Assembly (NCBI RefSeq): GCF_007679325.1
Contig: NZ_VEGI01000001.1
Span: forward strand, 1,488,001 to 1,552,000
DNA from: Arthrobacter sp. U41
GTDB lineage: Bacteria > Actinomycetota > Actinomycetes > Actinomycetales > Micrococcaceae
Reading direction: 5' to 3'
DNA length: 64,000 nt
The notes below the pieces were generated by a model. The model did not search any database. It had not been told where the DNA came from and saw only the letters and a program-made list of their open reading frames with translations. Below, piece after piece: positions 1 to 7,700 of this stretch (its first letter is position 1; every line of letters begins with the position of its first letter). The position numbers and the translations under genes were made by a program.

Positions 1-1
1 C

Positions 2-646
2 ACCTTCGCCAACGATGGCCGGTACTGCGCGCCGATCGCCATCACGTCAGTGACGGATGCGACCGGGGCCCAGCTCCCCGCCCAGGCCACCAACTGCCGG
101 GACGCGCTCAAGCCGGAGGTCGCCCGCGGCGTGAACTACGCCCTGCAGGAAGTCCTGAACCGTGGTTCCGGCGCGCTCATTCAGCCGCGGATCTCCACCC
201 GGACAACCTTCCCGATCGCGGCTAAGACCGGTACGTCCAACAACAACGGTTCCACGTGGGTTGTCGGCCACACCACGGGCCTTGCCACCGCTGCCTGGTT
301 CGGCGACCCGCTGGGCAACCAGCAGCGCGCCGGACAGAACGTCACGATCAACGGGAACTTCTACAAGGGCGTCGACGGTTACATGATCGCCGGCCCCATG
401 TTCTCGCAGTTCATGTCCCAGGTCGCCCCATCGCACGGCACGGAGCCGTTCCCGGAACCGCCGTCGAACCTGTTGTACGAGGCCGCGCCGTACCAGCCGC
501 CCAGCAATAACAACAACAGCAACAACCGCGGAAATGGCGGCAACGAGGGCAGCGAGGAGGCTCCGTCGACGCAGAACGAAGCCCCGAAGGAAGAAGCGCC
601 GAAGGAACCGGCGCCTTCCGCGCCGCCGAAAAAAGAGGATAAGTAG
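2..646 (+). CDS. Class A penicillin-binding protein, C-terminal part (truncated by window edge)
   Basis: The frame is already open at the window edge, so only the last 214 codons are seen. The transpeptidase KTG box is present as KTGTS (bases 224-238), followed by WVVGHT and the TAAWFGDP strand usual in class A (PonA-type) enzymes, which polymerise and cross-link peptidoglycan on the outer face of the membrane. Past the catalytic fold the protein ends in a low-complexity tail, first Asn-rich and then rich in Glu, Pro and Lys, as in many actinobacterial PonA proteins. The next gene starts three bases after the stop, so the two are probably co-transcribed. The glycosyltransferase domain is outside the window, so class A is inferred from the type of C-terminus. 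Confidence 0.9.
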   Translation, partial: TFANDGRYCAPIAITSVTDATGAQLPAQATNCRDALKPEVARGVNYALQEVLNRGSGALIQPRISTRTTFPIAAKTGTSNNNGSTWVVGHTTGLATAAWFGDPLGNQQRAGQNVTINGNFYKGVDGYMIAGPMFSQFMSQVAPSHGTEPFPEPPSNLLYEAAPYQPPSNNNNSNNRGNGGNEGSEEAPSTQNEAPKEEAPKEPAPSAPPKKEDK

Positions 647-649
647 CCC

Positions 650-1597
650 GTGGCCGGGGGATTTGATCTGGCAAGCCGCGTCCGAAGCATCGGGCGCGGC
701 TTTGCCGTAACCGCCGCAGCCGGTGCCACGGTGGGCGCCGCCGTGACCGGCTACGGGCTGTGGGAGAAGAACCAGTTCGTCCTGCGGGAAGAGACCCTGC
801 CCATCCTCCCTGCCGGGTTTGGACCGATCCGGGTGCTGCACCTCAGCGACATTCACTTTGTCCCGGGGCAGCACCGGAAGGCCGAATGGCTGGCCTCGCT
901 TGCGGAACTGCGGCCGGACCTGGTGGTGAACACCGGCGACAACCTCAGCCATGCCAAGTCCGTGCAGCCCCTGCTGGACTCGCTCCACCCGCTGATGGAA
1001 TTCCCCGGCGTTTTTGTGCCCGGCTCGAACGACTACTTCGCCCCGATGCTGAAAAACCCGGTGTCGTATTTCCGGGGGCCGTCCTCGCACACCAAGGAGC
1101 CGGCCCGGCTGGACTGGCCCCGGCTCCGTGCAGGCTTCGGCATGGGCGGCTGGGTGGACCTGACCAACCGCTGCCAGTCGCTGGTGATCAAAGGCCTGCG
1201 CGTTGATTTTTCCGGCGTCGACGATCCGCACCTGGGCCTTGAACGGTACGCCGGCTGGCCGCGGGGCACGAAGGGCCAGGACAGCCGTGCGCACCTCCGC
1301 GTCGCTGTCATCCACGCCCCCTACCAGCGTGTCCTGGACCGTTTCACCGAGGACGGCGCCGACCTCCTGCTGGCCGGGCACACGCACGGCGGCCAGATCT
1401 GCGTCCCGGGTTACGGCGCCCTCGTCGCCAACTGCGACCTCCCGACCTGGCGCGCCAAAGGCCTGCACGACTGGGAAAGCAACGGACGCACGACGCCGGT
1501 GAACGTCTCGGGCGGCATCGGCACCTCCCGTTTCGCGCCGGTCAGGATCGCCTGCCGGCCCGAGGCCGTAATGCTGACGCTCACTGCGCGTTCCTGA
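650..1597 (+). CDS. Metallophosphoesterase (calcineurin-like)
   Basis: A 315-residue calcineurin-like phosphoesterase with a GTG start three bases after the penicillin-binding protein gene. A hydrophobic segment near residues 18-38 suggests a membrane anchor. The dinuclear metal motifs follow in order: LSDIHF (Asp67, His69), NTGDN, GSNDYF in place of the usual GNHD, VIHAP, and GHTHGGQI. The family hydrolyses phosphomono- or diesters, and members with this N-terminal anchor resemble YaeI/YkuE-type envelope enzymes. Pairing with a PBP gene is common in actinobacteria and suggests an envelope-related role. The substrate cannot be told from sequence. Confidence 0.88.
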   Translation: MAGGFDLASRVRSIGRGFAVTAAAGATVGAAVTGYGLWEKNQFVLREETLPILPAGFGPIRVLHLSDIHFVPGQHRKAEWLASLAELRPDLVVNTGDNLSHAKSVQPLLDSLHPLMEFPGVFVPGSNDYFAPMLKNPVSYFRGPSSHTKEPARLDWPRLRAGFGMGGWVDLTNRCQSLVIKGLRVDFSGVDDPHLGLERYAGWPRGTKGQDSRAHLRVAVIHAPYQRVLDRFTEDGADLLLAGHTHGGQICVPGYGALVANCDLPTWRAKGLHDWESNGRTTPVNVSGGIGTSRFAPVRIACRPEAVMLTLTARS

Positions 1598-1601
1598 GCC
1601 C

Positions 1602-1800
1602 GCCCGCTCCCCTCTCCACCACCGGACATGCCCTCCCGCTCCCCTCTCCACCACCGGACATGCCCTCCGGCGCGATCCACGAATGGACATAGGGGCCTAT
1701 GTCCACTCCCCGCGCCATGTACTGGACATGTCCAGCGGCACGGCAGGTCTTATGTCCACTCGCCGCGCCCGGGACCGGACATGTCCTCCCGTGAGGGGAG
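1602..1800. repeat. GGACAT/ATGTCC-rich intergenic repeat region
   Basis: The gap between the phosphoesterase and the ABC exporter holds seven GGACAT or ATGTCC sites: 1624, 1656, 1685, 1699, 1725, 1752 and 1777. A 32-bp unit ending in ACCGGACATG is duplicated in tandem (sites 1621 and 1653). Three sites form palindromes: a 10-bp inverted repeat with 2-base spacer at 1684-1705, TGGACATGTCCA at 1723-1734, and GGACATGTCC at 1777-1786. The 16-mer ACCACCGGACATGCCC recurs at the second repeat locus near 10 kb. No protein is supported here, and function is unknown. Confidence 0.8.
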
Positions 1801-1888
1801 GGTCGCGCATCCATTGCGGAATGTAATTACTGGGCGAGATCCTGATGCTGTGGATTTTCCTGTGAACCGGGTCACCCGATGGCCTAGG

Positions 1889-1942
1889 GTAGTTGCTACA
1901 GGAAACTACATCCAGTTGCGTTAGTTATTTCGCAGTTGCGTT
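1889..1942 (+). promoter_or_regulatory. Candidate operator region of the ABC exporter operon
   Basis: Just upstream of the exporter genes lie an inverted repeat, GTAGTT-N9-AACTAC (1889-1909), and a 10-bp direct repeat, CAGTTGCGTT, at 1913 and 1933. AGTTGC therefore occurs three times within 50 bp. This resembles operators of MarR- or TetR-type repressors in front of drug exporters, but no such regulator gene is adjacent. The assignment rests on position and symmetry only. Confidence 0.4.
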
Positions 1943-1955
1943 TTAAGAAGCAGGC

Positions 1956-3788
1956 ATGGCCAAGCAGACCTCATTTTTCTCCTCCATCAGCCGTCTCTAT
2001 CCGCATGTCAGGCCGATCATTCCGCGGCTGGTCATGGGCCTGCTCTGCGCCCTGCTCGCCAGCGTGGTGGCCCTGACCATCCCCCAGGTGCTGCGGGTGC
2101 TGATCAACCAGTCCCTGGAACCCGGCGGCAGCACAGACGCGGTCTGGACCGCCTCCCTCGTGATCCTGGGCCTGGGCATCGCCGAGGCCGGACTCGTGGC
2201 GCTGCGCCGGCAGTTCGTCATCAACCCCGCCACCACGGTGGAAACCCGGATGCGGGTGTCCCTCTACGGCCACCTGCAGGACCTGACAGTTTCCTTCCAC
2301 GACCGGTGGGGCTCCGGGCAGCTGCTCTCCCGCGCCATGACCGACCTGAACTTCCTGCGCCGCTGGATGGCCTTCGGCGCCATCATGCTGGTGGTCACCA
2401 CCCTGACGGTCGTGATCGGTGTGGCCGTGATGTTCGCAATGAGCTGGCAGCTGGCCCTGATTTTCCTCGCCGCGGCGGTGCCCATCATGATCTACGGCTT
2501 CCGCTTCCGCACCCGCTTCAGCAAGGTGGCCCGGCGCAGCCAGGACCAGGCCGGCGACCTCGCGACCACTGTCGAGGAATCGGTCCACGGGATCCGCGTC
2601 CTCAAGGCATTCGGCCGCAGCCGCGAGGCACTGGAGAACTTCAACGAACAGGCGGAGGAGCTCCGCCAGACGGAGATCGCCAAGGCCAAGCACGTCGCCA
2701 CCTTCAGCCTGGTGGTCACCCTTCTGCCGGAGCTGGCCCTCGGGACCGGCCTCGTCGTCGGCATCCTGCTGGCCTCCACCGGCGAGCTGAGCATCGGCGC
2801 CCTGGTGGCCTTCTTCGCCACCGCCGCCGTGATCGCCGCCCCCGTGGAGTTCTGCGGCATGCTGCTGGCCATGGCCCTCACCGCCAAGACCGCCGTGGAC
2901 CGGCATTTCGAGGTGATGGACTCGGTGAACACCATCACCAGCCCGGACCATCCGCGCAGCCCCGCCGAGCTGCAGGGCGCCCTCAGCTTCCACAACGCCA
3001 CCTTCGCCTACGAGGACGCCCCGGACAAACCGATCCTCACCGACGTCACCCTGGACATCAGGCCCGGCGAAACCATGGCCCTGGTCGGAATCACGGGCAG
3101 CGGCAAGAGCGCCCTGCTCCAGCTGGTCCCCCGGCTGTACGACGTCACCGCCGGCACCATCACCATCGACGGGGTGGACCTGCGCGAGTTCAGCGTTGAG
3201 GACCTCCGCACAGTGGTCGCCGTCGCGTTCGAAGACACCACGCTGTTCTCGAGTTCGGTCCGCGACAACGTCCTGCTTGGCGCCCCGGCCGGCCTCCCGC
3301 CCGAGCGCCGCGAAGAACTCCTCGAGGAGGCGCTCGACGTCGCCCAGGCCCACTTCGCGTACTCGCTTCCGGACGGTCTGGACACCTTGATCGGTGAGGA
3401 GGGACTCAGCCTCTCCGGCGGGCAGCGGCAGCGCATCGCCCTGGCCCGGGCCATCGCCGCCCGTCCCAGGGTGCTGGTCCTGGACGATCCGCTGTCCGCC
3501 CTCGATGTCCACACCGAGGAACTCGTCGAGACGAGGCTGCGGGAGGTGCTTACCGCCACGACGACGCTGATCGTGGCCCACCGGCCGTCCACCGTCGCGC
3601 TGGCGGACCGGGTGGCGCTGCTGGAGAACGGACGGATCACCGCCGTCGGCACCCACACCGAACTGCTCGCGGAGAACCCCCACTACCGCTACGTGATTGC
3701 CAGCCTCGACCCCGAGCCGCGCGACCTGGACTCCGATCTGCTGGACTCGGAGCTGTCCGGCCTCAACGCCGAGGAGGTTTCCCGATGA
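1956..3788 (+). CDS. ABC exporter subunit with degenerate ATP site
   Basis: A 610-residue half-transporter: an N-terminal six-helix membrane domain (about residues 20-310), then an ATPase domain with Walker A GITGSGKS near residue 378, signature LSGGQ, Walker [13 protein letters not shown] and H-loop VAHRPS. The catalytic Glu after Walker B is Asp, and the Q-loop Gln is replaced by Glu (AFED). The protein thus supplies the degenerate Walker A/B half and a good signature motif, as expected for one half of a heterodimeric exporter. The partner gene overlaps it by four bases (ATGA). Substrate unknown; multidrug or lipid export is plausible. Confidence 0.93.
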   Translation: MAKQTSFFSSISRLYPHVRPIIPRLVMGLLCALLASVVALTIPQVLRVLINQSLEPGGSTDAVWTASLVILGLGIAEAGLVALRRQFVINPATTVETRMRVSLYGHLQDLTVSFHDRWGSGQLLSRAMTDLNFLRRWMAFGAIMLVVTTLTVVIGVAVMFAMSWQLALIFLAAAVPIMIYGFRFRTRFSKVARRSQDQAGDLATTVEESVHGIRVLKAFGRSREALENFNEQAEELRQTEIAKAKHVATFSLVVTLLPELALGTGLVVGILLASTGELSIGALVAFFATAAVIAAPVEFCGMLLAMALTAKTAVDRHFEVMDSVNTITSPDHPRSPAELQGALSFHNATFAYEDAPDKPILTDVTLDIRPGETMALVGITGSGKSALLQLVPRLYDVTAGTITIDGVDLREFSVEDLRTVVAVAFEDTTLFSSSVRDNVLLGAPAGLPPERREELLEEALDVAQAHFAYSLPDGLDTLIGEEGLSLSGGQRQRIALARAIAARPRVLVLDDPLSALDVHTEELVETRLREVLTATTTLIVAHRPSTVALADRVALLENGRITAVGTHTELLAENPHYRYVIASLDPEPRDLDSDLLDSELSGLNAEEVSR

Positions 3789-5614
3789 GCAGCGCAACCT
3801 TCGGCACCGCGAATGAAGACAACGCGCACCTGTCCAGGACCGAGAGCAAAACCGTCCGGCGCCGGTCCCTGGCCCTGCTCGGCTCGCTGATCCGCCCGGT
3901 CCGCCGGCGGTTCTGGCTGACCATTGCCGCCGTCGTGCTGTCCCAGGCCGCCCGCGTCGCCGGGCCGGCGCTGATCGCCTTCGGCATCGACCGGGCCCTC
4001 CCGGCCCTGATCGCCGGCGACAACGTCCCCCTGATGCTCACGGGCGCCGCGTACCTCGCCGCCGCCGTCGCCACGGCCTGCCTCACCGCCCTGTATGTGA
4101 CCTCGACGGCCAGACTGAGCCAGGCGATGCTCCTGGACCTCCGCGTCCGGGTCTTCCGGCACACCCAGCGGCTCAGCCTCGAATTCCACGAAAAGTACAC
4201 CTCAGGGCGCATCATCGCGCGACAGACCTCGGACCTGGAGGCGCTGCGCGAACTCCTGGACTCCGGGATCAGCTCGCTGGCCTCCGGAATGCTGTTCATG
4301 GTGTTCACGGCCGCGACCGTGTTCGCCCTCGACTGGAGGAGCGGGCTCCTGGTCCTGGCCGCCGGCGTGCCGATGTACTTCCTGGCCCGCTGGTACCAGA
4401 AGCACTCCCAGATCGCGTTCCGCGAGTCCCGGGTGGTCTCGGCCCGGCTGATCGTGCACTTCGTCGAGACCATGACCGGCATCCGCGCCGTCAAGGCGTT
4501 CCGCAAGGAACGCGAAAACGCCGGCCTCTATGCCGAGCTCGCCGAGGACTACCGCAAGGTCACGGTCCGTTCCATCAACCTCAACGGCGTCTTCCAGCCC
4601 GGCCTGGTGCTGATCGGCAACGTCTGCGTCGCCGTCGTCCTGCTGTTCGGCGGCTTCCGGGTGCTCAGCGGCGACCTCGCCGTCGGCGTGCTGCTGGCCC
4701 TGATCCTGTCCACCAAACGCTTCTTCCAGCCGGTGGACCAGATGGCCATGTTCTACAACTCCTTCCAGAGCGCCCAGGCGGCGCTGGAGAAAGTCTCCGG
4801 ACTGCTCGAGGAAGTCCCCACGGTCCGTCCGCCCAAAAACCCGGTGACCCTGCACGACGCCAAGGGAACCATTGATTTCAAGGCGGTCGAATTCCGCTAC
4901 GGCGACGGGCCCGTCATCATCCCGGCCATGGACCTGCACATCCCCGCCGGCCAGACGGTGGCGCTGGTGGGCCAGACCGGCGCCGGCAAGTCCACGCTCG
5001 CCAAACTGATCGCCCGCTTCTACGACGTCTCCGCCGGTTCGCTCACGCTCGACGGCGTGGACCTGCGGGAACTCGCGACGGCGGACCTGCGCCGGAACGT
5101 CGTAATGGTCACCCAGGAGGCGTTCCTGTTCAGCGGCTCCGTCGCGGACAACATCGCCCTCGGCCGGCCCGGGGCCTCGCGCGCGGAGATCGAGGCCTCG
5201 GCCAAGGCCGTGGGCGCGCACGACTTCATCCAGGCCCTCCCGGACGGCTACGACACGGACGTCAACAAACGCGGCGGCCGGGTGTCCGCCGGGCAGCGCC
5301 AGCTGATCAGCTTCGCCCGGGCGTTCCTGGCCCGTCCGGCCGTGCTGATCCTGGACGAGGCCACCTCCTCGCTGGACATCCCGTCCGAACGACTCGTCCA
5401 AACCGGCCTGGCCGGGCTGCTGCAGGGCATCGGCGCCGACAGCGGCCGCACCGCCCTCATCATCGCGCACCGCCTGTCGACAGTGGAGACCGCCGACCGG
5501 GTGCTGGTGGTCCACGACGGGCGGGTGGTCGAGGACGGCACCCCGGATCAGCTGATCGGCGGCGGCGGCCGCTTCGCGCAGCTGCATGGCGCCTGGAAGG
5601 ACTCGCTGGTCTGA
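3785..5614 (+). CDS. ABC exporter subunit with catalytic ATP site
   Basis: A 609-residue half-transporter, partner of the gene it overlaps. It has an N-terminal six-helix domain, Walker A GQTGAGKS near residue 400, Q-loop VTQEAF, Walker [13 protein letters not shown] with the catalytic Glu, and H-loop IIAHRLS. Its signature motif is VSAGQ rather than LSGGQ. The complementary defects in the two subunits predict one active and one degenerate ATP site at the dimer interface, the hallmark of heterodimeric exporters such as BmrCD and TM287/288. The 4-base overlap gives tight translational coupling. Confidence 0.93.
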   Translation: MSSATFGTANEDNAHLSRTESKTVRRRSLALLGSLIRPVRRRFWLTIAAVVLSQAARVAGPALIAFGIDRALPALIAGDNVPLMLTGAAYLAAAVATACLTALYVTSTARLSQAMLLDLRVRVFRHTQRLSLEFHEKYTSGRIIARQTSDLEALRELLDSGISSLASGMLFMVFTAATVFALDWRSGLLVLAAGVPMYFLARWYQKHSQIAFRESRVVSARLIVHFVETMTGIRAVKAFRKERENAGLYAELAEDYRKVTVRSINLNGVFQPGLVLIGNVCVAVVLLFGGFRVLSGDLAVGVLLALILSTKRFFQPVDQMAMFYNSFQSAQAALEKVSGLLEEVPTVRPPKNPVTLHDAKGTIDFKAVEFRYGDGPVIIPAMDLHIPAGQTVALVGQTGAGKSTLAKLIARFYDVSAGSLTLDGVDLRELATADLRRNVVMVTQEAFLFSGSVADNIALGRPGASRAEIEASAKAVGAHDFIQALPDGYDTDVNKRGGRVSAGQRQLISFARAFLARPAVLILDEATSSLDIPSERLVQTGLAGLLQGIGADSGRTALIIAHRLSTVETADRVLVVHDGRVVEDGTPDQLIGGGGRFAQLHGAWKDSLV

Positions 5615-5741
5615 GCCGCACCGGCTCTGCGCGGCCCGGCTGCGCGTGCAGTGCGTTCTGTTGCGCGGCCGCCCGTGGCTCGATTTCGCATCCGGGGCCC
5701 CGATCGGATACTCTTGTGAAGTTGCTTTTGAAGTAACGGAT

Positions 5742-5818
5742 CGGGATGTGGCGCAGCTTGGTAGCGCGCGTCGTTCGGGACGACGAGGTCGCAGGTTCAA
5801 ATCCTGTCATCCCGACCA
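5742..5818 (+). tRNA. tRNA-Pro (anticodon CGG)
   Basis: A complete 77-base cloverleaf. The acceptor stem pairs CGGGATG with CATCCCG, the D arm contains GGCGCAGC...GGTAGCGC, the anticodon stem CGTCG/CGACG closes the loop TTCGGGA (anticodon CGG), and the T arm has the GGTTCAAATCC core. The 3' CCA is encoded. It reads the proline codon CCG, common in this high-GC genome. It closely resembles the bacterial proK-type tRNA and is followed at once by an intrinsic terminator. Confidence 0.97.
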
Positions 5819-5821
5819 ATC

Positions 5822-5858
5822 AAGAAGAGGGTCTTCCATTAGGAAGGCCCTCTTCTTT
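5822..5858 (+). terminator. Intrinsic terminator after tRNA-Pro
   Basis: A 16-bp stem (5822-5837 with 5842-5857, one G-T pair) with an ATTA loop ends in CTTCTTTG. It starts four bases after the tRNA CCA end. Confidence 0.9.
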
Positions 5859-5875
5859 GTGCGCCCGGTTCCCGT

Positions 5876-5935
5876 CGATTGCTCCGCAACTGCCGTTTTG
5901 ACCCCTCAAAAGGGCGGCTACGGAGCAGTCGATGA
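5876..5935. repeat. Palindromic intergenic element, copy 1
   Basis: A long imperfect palindrome: outer arms CGATTGCTCCG and CGGAGCAGTCG, and inner arms GCCGTTTTGA and TCAAAAGGGCGGC. Read on the minus strand, 5903-5935 begins CATCGACTGCTCCGTAGCC, and this matches 52603-52635 over most of 33 bases. It looks like a REP-type dispersed element. It lies between the tRNA terminator and the terminator of the repeat-peptide gene. Confidence 0.6.
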
Positions 5936-5946
5936 GGGTTGCGGGG

Positions 5947-5992
5947 CAAAAAAATAGCTCCGGGACACGGTTCGCGCATGTCCCGGAGCTAT
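5947..5992 (-). terminator. Intrinsic terminator of the repeat-peptide gene
   Basis: A perfect 14-bp stem (5954-5967 with 5979-5992) is followed on the minus strand by a run of at least seven T residues (5947-5953). It lies 15 bases past the stop codon of the small secreted peptide gene and is one of the strongest terminators in the window. Confidence 0.92.
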
Positions 5993-6006
5993 CAAAAAGC
6001 CAATGC

Positions 6007-6261
6007 CTACATCGGATCCGGCCAGTTGCCGACATTTGTGGAGTACGTCATCGGGTCAGGCCAGTTGCCGACATTCGTGGAGTACATCATGGGGTCAGGC
6101 CAGTTACCGACGGCCTGAGGCGCCTTCATGGGGTCCGGCCAGTTGCCGACGGCGGTGAAGCCAGCGTCACCAGTGGAACCAATGGACAGGACGGCCGGAG
6201 CCGCAGCGGAGAATGCCAGAGCGCCCGCCAGGACGGCGCCGGCCGCAATCTTCTTCAACAT
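6007..6261 (-). CDS. Small secreted precursor with four VGNWPDPM repeats (candidate pheromone)
   Basis: An 84-residue protein. The ATG at 6261 is chosen because GAGGA lies five bases upstream; a TTG 12 bases further out is less likely. Residues 1-24 look like a signal peptide (MLKK, hydrophobic core, Ala-rich end). The mature part is four copies of VGNWPDPM at residues 38-45, 51-58, 64-71 and 77-84, an exact 13-residue period, with linkers KAPQA, MYSTN and TYSTN. The last copy ends at the stop codon. Differences between copies at the DNA level inside the repeat are all synonymous, so the peptide itself appears to be under selection. It has its own terminator and is divergent from an XRE-TPR regulator, as in RRNPP peptide signalling. 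I recognise no described family. A structural or antimicrobial role is the alternative. Confidence 0.85.
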   Translation of the reverse strand: MLKKIAAGAVLAGALAFSAAAPAVLSIGSTGDAGFTAVGNWPDPMKAPQAVGNWPDPMMYSTNVGNWPDPMTYSTNVGNWPDPM

Positions 6262-6311
6262 AGAGTTCCTCAATATGAGTCGGGGTCCTTACCAAGTCAG
6301 CACTACCCTTG

Positions 6312-6351
6312 TTGACACACATTGTAAAATGATTTCCACAGAGACTGTCAA
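6312..6351. promoter_or_regulatory. Divergent promoter region between peptide gene and regulator
   Basis: TTGACA occurs on both strands, at 6312-6317 (plus) and 6346-6351 (minus), forming an inverted pair. For the peptide gene, TACAAT (minus strand of 6321-6326) lies 19 bp from the minus-strand TTGACA. The plus-strand TTGACA has no good -10 box at normal spacing, so the regulator promoter may be weak or activated. The two would overlap, allowing one bound regulator to affect both. Confidence 0.45.
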
Positions 6352-6390
6352 GCATTTAGTACAAAGATTGTCCGGAATTAGGAGGTATCC

Positions 6391-7659
6391 GTGGGGAACG
6401 GATTCGGGGAGAAACTCCGAGCGGAACGGCTCGAACGTGGCCTAACGCAAGCGGAATTGGGCCGGGACCTGTACTCGCCCAGCTACATCTCCCTGTTGGA
6501 GACCGGACGCCGCGAACCGACGGCCGATGTCATCGAGGAACTGGCCCGACGACTGGAGCTGGCGCCCAAGGCGCTGGAAGCCTGGAGCCAGCCGGTCTCC
6601 GTCAGCGACGCGGAATATGTACTCTCGGGCCTCTATGCGCGCCAGGCCTGGGATCTGCGCGACTACTCCCTGGCGGCGACCCATGCCGCGGCTGCGGCCC
6701 GGATCGCCCTCGAAGCCAGGAACACCAGCGCCTGGTGGAACATGACCTATATGCAGGCCGAATGCCTGATCAAGCAGGGCCAGTGGCAGGAATGCAAGGA
6801 CATCGTCCAGCGCCTCCTGGACCACCCGATGGCCGCCGAATCGGCAGGCCTGGGGGTGCGGGCCCGGCAGATGCTCGCCGCGGCCTCACAGGGACAAGGG
6901 CAGCTGACCGCCGCCGTCGAGCATGCCGAGCAGGCGGTGCGGCTCTGCGCCGAGCTGCCCAAGGGCTCCACCCTGGTCATCGGCGCGCTGCGCGCCTTGA
7001 TCGGCGCGCTGGCCGAAAGCGGCCGGCTGGACGAGGCGTGGGAATACTGCCAGGCCATGAACGAGCAGATGGACGACCACTCCATGACCCAGCTCGCCGG
7101 CGAGGTCGCGTGGGTGATCGGCAACGTGGCCTTTATGCGCCATGACTACCCGGAGGGGATCAAGTACCACGAGCGGGCGGCGCAGCTGCTCTCCCCCGCA
7201 AACGACATCGACCTCTGGGCCCGGTTCAACAAGGCCTCCGCGGCCGTGCGCCTGTCCTCCGGGATCGTGGAACCGGAGACGCTGACATCGATTGAGCGGG
7301 CCGAGCTGGCGCTCTCGATCGTCGGCGGCAACAAAACGGACCAGCTGGAGGTGGCCTTCATCCGGGCCCGCTGGCTTTACCTGACCGGGGATATCGTCGC
7401 GGCCATCCAGAAGCTGCGCGAAATCCACGCCGACAAGGGTGCGCTCGCCAAGCACACCGCCGGCGAAGTATCGCTGCTGCTCGGCAAGGCCCTCAAGGCC
7501 GCCGGCGAATCCGACGAGGCACTGGTCTACCTCGAGGAGGCCCAGAAGGAATTCAGCGCGGCCGGCGCCTCGGACCGGGTCCAGCAGTCGATGGACGCCG
7601 TGCTGGAAATCCGGCTGGCCCAGCGCCGCGCGCAGTCCGCCGCGGCGTCCGGAACCTGA
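6391..7659 (+). CDS. XRE-family regulator with TPR domain (RRNPP-like candidate peptide receptor)
   Basis: A 422-residue protein with a GTG start behind an ideal AGGAGG (6380-6385, five-base spacing). Residues 6-60 form an XRE helix-turn-helix (GLTQAELGRDLYSPSYISLLE). Residues 75 to about 410 are helical repeats with TPR-like spacing and alternating small residues (AATHAAAAARIALEA, ALVYLEEAQKEFSAAGA). HTH followed by TPRs is the layout of cytoplasmic receptors for exported and re-imported peptides (PlcR, NprR, PrgX, Rgg). Its divergent neighbour encodes the VGNWPDPM repeat precursor, so I infer that it senses or controls that peptide. Peptide binding is not shown by sequence. Confidence 0.85.
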   Translation: MGNGFGEKLRAERLERGLTQAELGRDLYSPSYISLLETGRREPTADVIEELARRLELAPKALEAWSQPVSVSDAEYVLSGLYARQAWDLRDYSLAATHAAAAARIALEARNTSAWWNMTYMQAECLIKQGQWQECKDIVQRLLDHPMAAESAGLGVRARQMLAAASQGQGQLTAAVEHAEQAVRLCAELPKGSTLVIGALRALIGALAESGRLDEAWEYCQAMNEQMDDHSMTQLAGEVAWVIGNVAFMRHDYPEGIKYHERAAQLLSPANDIDLWARFNKASAAVRLSSGIVEPETLTSIERAELALSIVGGNKTDQLEVAFIRARWLYLTGDIVAAIQKLREIHADKGALAKHTAGEVSLLLGKALKAAGESDEALVYLEEAQKEFSAAGASDRVQQSMDAVLEIRLAQRRAQSAAASGT

Positions 7660-7700
7660 GCGGGCCGCAGCCGCAGCCCAAGCGGACCGCCCCGAACCCC

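Noticed and set aside
50..1690. Long antisense open frames, e.g. on the minus strand under the first genes, 1971-3797, 20569-22509 and 25175-26518
   Set aside because: They are shadows of high-GC coding genes, with Arg/Gly/Pro/Ala-rich composition and no motif, and they overlap strongly supported genes.
6007..6261. Leader-peptide attenuator or bacteriocin instead of pheromone
   Set aside because: The protein is on its own transcript with its own terminator and a clear signal peptide. It lacks Cys, a double-glycine leader, and immunity or transport genes. A bacteriocin role is not fully excluded but is less supported.
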